Positions 6,071-6,825 of a stretch of 6,825 bases of DNA are shown piece by piece. The notes under the pieces are model-generated. The model did no database searches. It saw nothing but the letters and a program-made list of their open reading frames with translations, and was not told the origin of the DNA. The DNA is taken from contig SKPY01000003.1 of the NCBI GenBank assembly GCA_007119305.1, positions 1 to 6,825 on the forward strand, written 5' to 3'. Positions within the stretch are counted from its first letter, which is position 1. The number at the start of each line of letters is the position of its first letter. This DNA comes from Nitriliruptorales bacterium. Lineage in GTDB: Bacteria; Actinomycetota; Nitriliruptoria; Euzebyales; Egibacteraceae. Made by a program: the position numbers and the translations under genes.

Positions 6071-6825
6071 CGACGCTGCCGAAGATCGGGCTGCTGAAGG
6101 GCCTCGGTGTCACGCTGAAGACGCTGTTCACCCCGGCCACGACGGCCCAGTATCCGCACGTGAAGCCCGACCTCCCGCCGCGCACGCGCGGGGTCATCGC
6201 GCTCATGGACGAGAACTGCACGGTGTGCATGATGTGTGCGCGGGAGTGCCCGGACTGGTGCATCTACATCGACTCGCGCAAGGAGACGGTGCCGACCGAC
6301 AAGCCCGGGCGCACGCGCACGCGCAACGTGCTGGACCGCTTCGCGATCGACTTCGCCCTGTGCATGTACTGCGGCATCTGCGTGGAGGTGTGCCCCTTCG
6401 ACGCCCTGTTCTGGTCCCCGGAGTTCGAGTACTCGACGTACTCGATCCGCGAGCTCACCCACGAGGCCCCAAAGCTGCGCGAGTGGATGGACACGGTGCC
6501 GCCCCCGCCACCGTTGGAGGTCGGCGCCGAGCTGCCAAAGGAGATCGACGACGGGCTCGCTGCCGCCGCCAAGGCCGTCGAGCAGGCCGCGCAGGCCGCG
6601 CAGGCGGCCATGCAGGCGGAGGCGGGGGAGGAGCCCGAGGCCGCGCCGGCGCAGGCCGAGGCTGCCGACGAGGAGATCCACGTCGAGGCGCAGATCGACC
6701 AGGGGGTCTACGACCAGCTGATCGCCGAGGGCAAGAGCGAGCGCATGGCGCGCGCGAAGGCCAAGGCCGCGTACGTGCGCAAGGAGCGTGCCAGGATCAA
6801 GCAGGAGCGCGCAGGCGGCGGTGAC
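6067..6825 (+). CDS. nuoI: NADH-quinone oxidoreductase subunit I with extended C-terminal tail (3' end outside window)
   Basis: NuoI (TYKY/Nqo9) carries clusters N6a and N6b, which lead electrons toward N2. Reading from the GTG at 6067, which overlaps the nuoH stop by four bases, gives 253 codons with no stop before the window edge. Two 8Fe-type ligand sets are intact: CTVCMMCARECP (Cys51, 54, 57, 61) and CMYCGICVEVCP (Cys99, 102, 105, 109). An extra Cys65 lies in PDWCIYI. The conserved core ends near residue 145 at a Pro run. After it come an Ala/Gln-rich predicted helix (161-185), an acidic linker (186-212) and a strongly basic helix (222-249) containing EGKSERMARAKAKAAYVRKE. NuoI is usually about 160-200 residues, so the tail is an extra element. 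The core sequence resembles what I recall of the Streptomyces second-cluster NuoI. Whether the protein ends just past the window is unknown. Confidence 0.94.
   Translation, partial: MTTLPKIGLLKGLGVTLKTLFTPATTAQYPHVKPDLPPRTRGVIALMDENCTVCMMCARECPDWCIYIDSRKETVPTDKPGRTRTRNVLDRFAIDFALCMYCGICVEVCPFDALFWSPEFEYSTYSIRELTHEAPKLREWMDTVPPPPPLEVGAELPKEIDDGLAAAAKAVEQAAQAAQAAMQAEAGEEPEAAPAQAEAADEEIHVEAQIDQGVYDQLIAEGKSERMARAKAKAAYVRKERARIKQERAGGGD
6583..6609 (+). repeat. 9-base tandem repeat inside nuoI tail
   Basis: CAGGCCGCG occurs twice in tandem (6583-6591, 6592-6600) and is followed by a degenerate third copy, CAGGCGGCC (6601-6609). It encodes the repeating Gln-Ala-Ala of the NuoI tail helix, so the helix length may vary by whole turns through repeat slippage. 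Confidence 0.7.

Noticed and set aside
6060..6824. 254-codon + strand frame over the nuoI region
   Set aside because: It is out of frame. The frame from 6067 gives both CxxCxxCxxxCP motifs of NuoI, while this one gives Arg/His/Gly-rich sequence with no motif.

Overview
The window is a GC-rich, densely packed stretch of respiratory genes, all on the + strand. It resembles an actinobacterium or close relative: GTG starts, G/C-ending codons, four-base start/stop overlaps, and protein signatures that I recall from the second, partial nuo cluster of Streptomyces. I cannot place it below phylum level from this sequence alone.

Layout. Bases 2-370 hold the last ~122 residues of NuoN, a proton-pumping antiporter-like subunit of respiratory complex I. 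Nine bases later (380-1417), and probably translationally coupled to it, is a trans-polyprenyl diphosphate synthase likely to make the menaquinone side chain. A 199-base gap (1418-1616) has inverted repeats and one weak sigma70-like promoter candidate. A new nuo operon then starts: nuoA (1617-1991), nuoB (1982-2530), nuoC (2561-3787), nuoD (3784-4971), nuoH (5018-6070) and nuoI (6067 to the window edge, incomplete).

The genes encode the quinone-reducing connecting module (NuoB, C, D, I), with its N2 and N6a/N6b iron-sulfur ligands intact, plus membrane subunits NuoA and NuoH. NuoE, F and G, which form the NADH-oxidising arm and normally sit between D and H, are absent at that position. The second nuo set therefore looks like an 11-subunit-type or partial complex I, whose electron donor is not visible here. 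The upstream NuoN probably closes a different nuo operon.

The most interesting features are the departures from the canonical enzyme. (1) NuoC has a ~250-residue low-complexity tail made of a Lys/Arg/Ala helix followed by a long acidic Pro/Glu/Ala stretch. (2) NuoI has a ~95-residue tail made of an Ala/Gln helix, an acidic linker and a Lys/Arg helix. (3) In NuoD, the family's quinone-binding Tyr is Trp98 and the supporting Asp is Glu150, while His49 is kept. (4) NuoH has coordinated changes in its usually invariant cytoplasmic loops. (5) At the D/H junction, where E-F-G are missing, an imperfect direct repeat duplicates the translation start and leaves a 10-codon mini-ORF in frame with nuoH.
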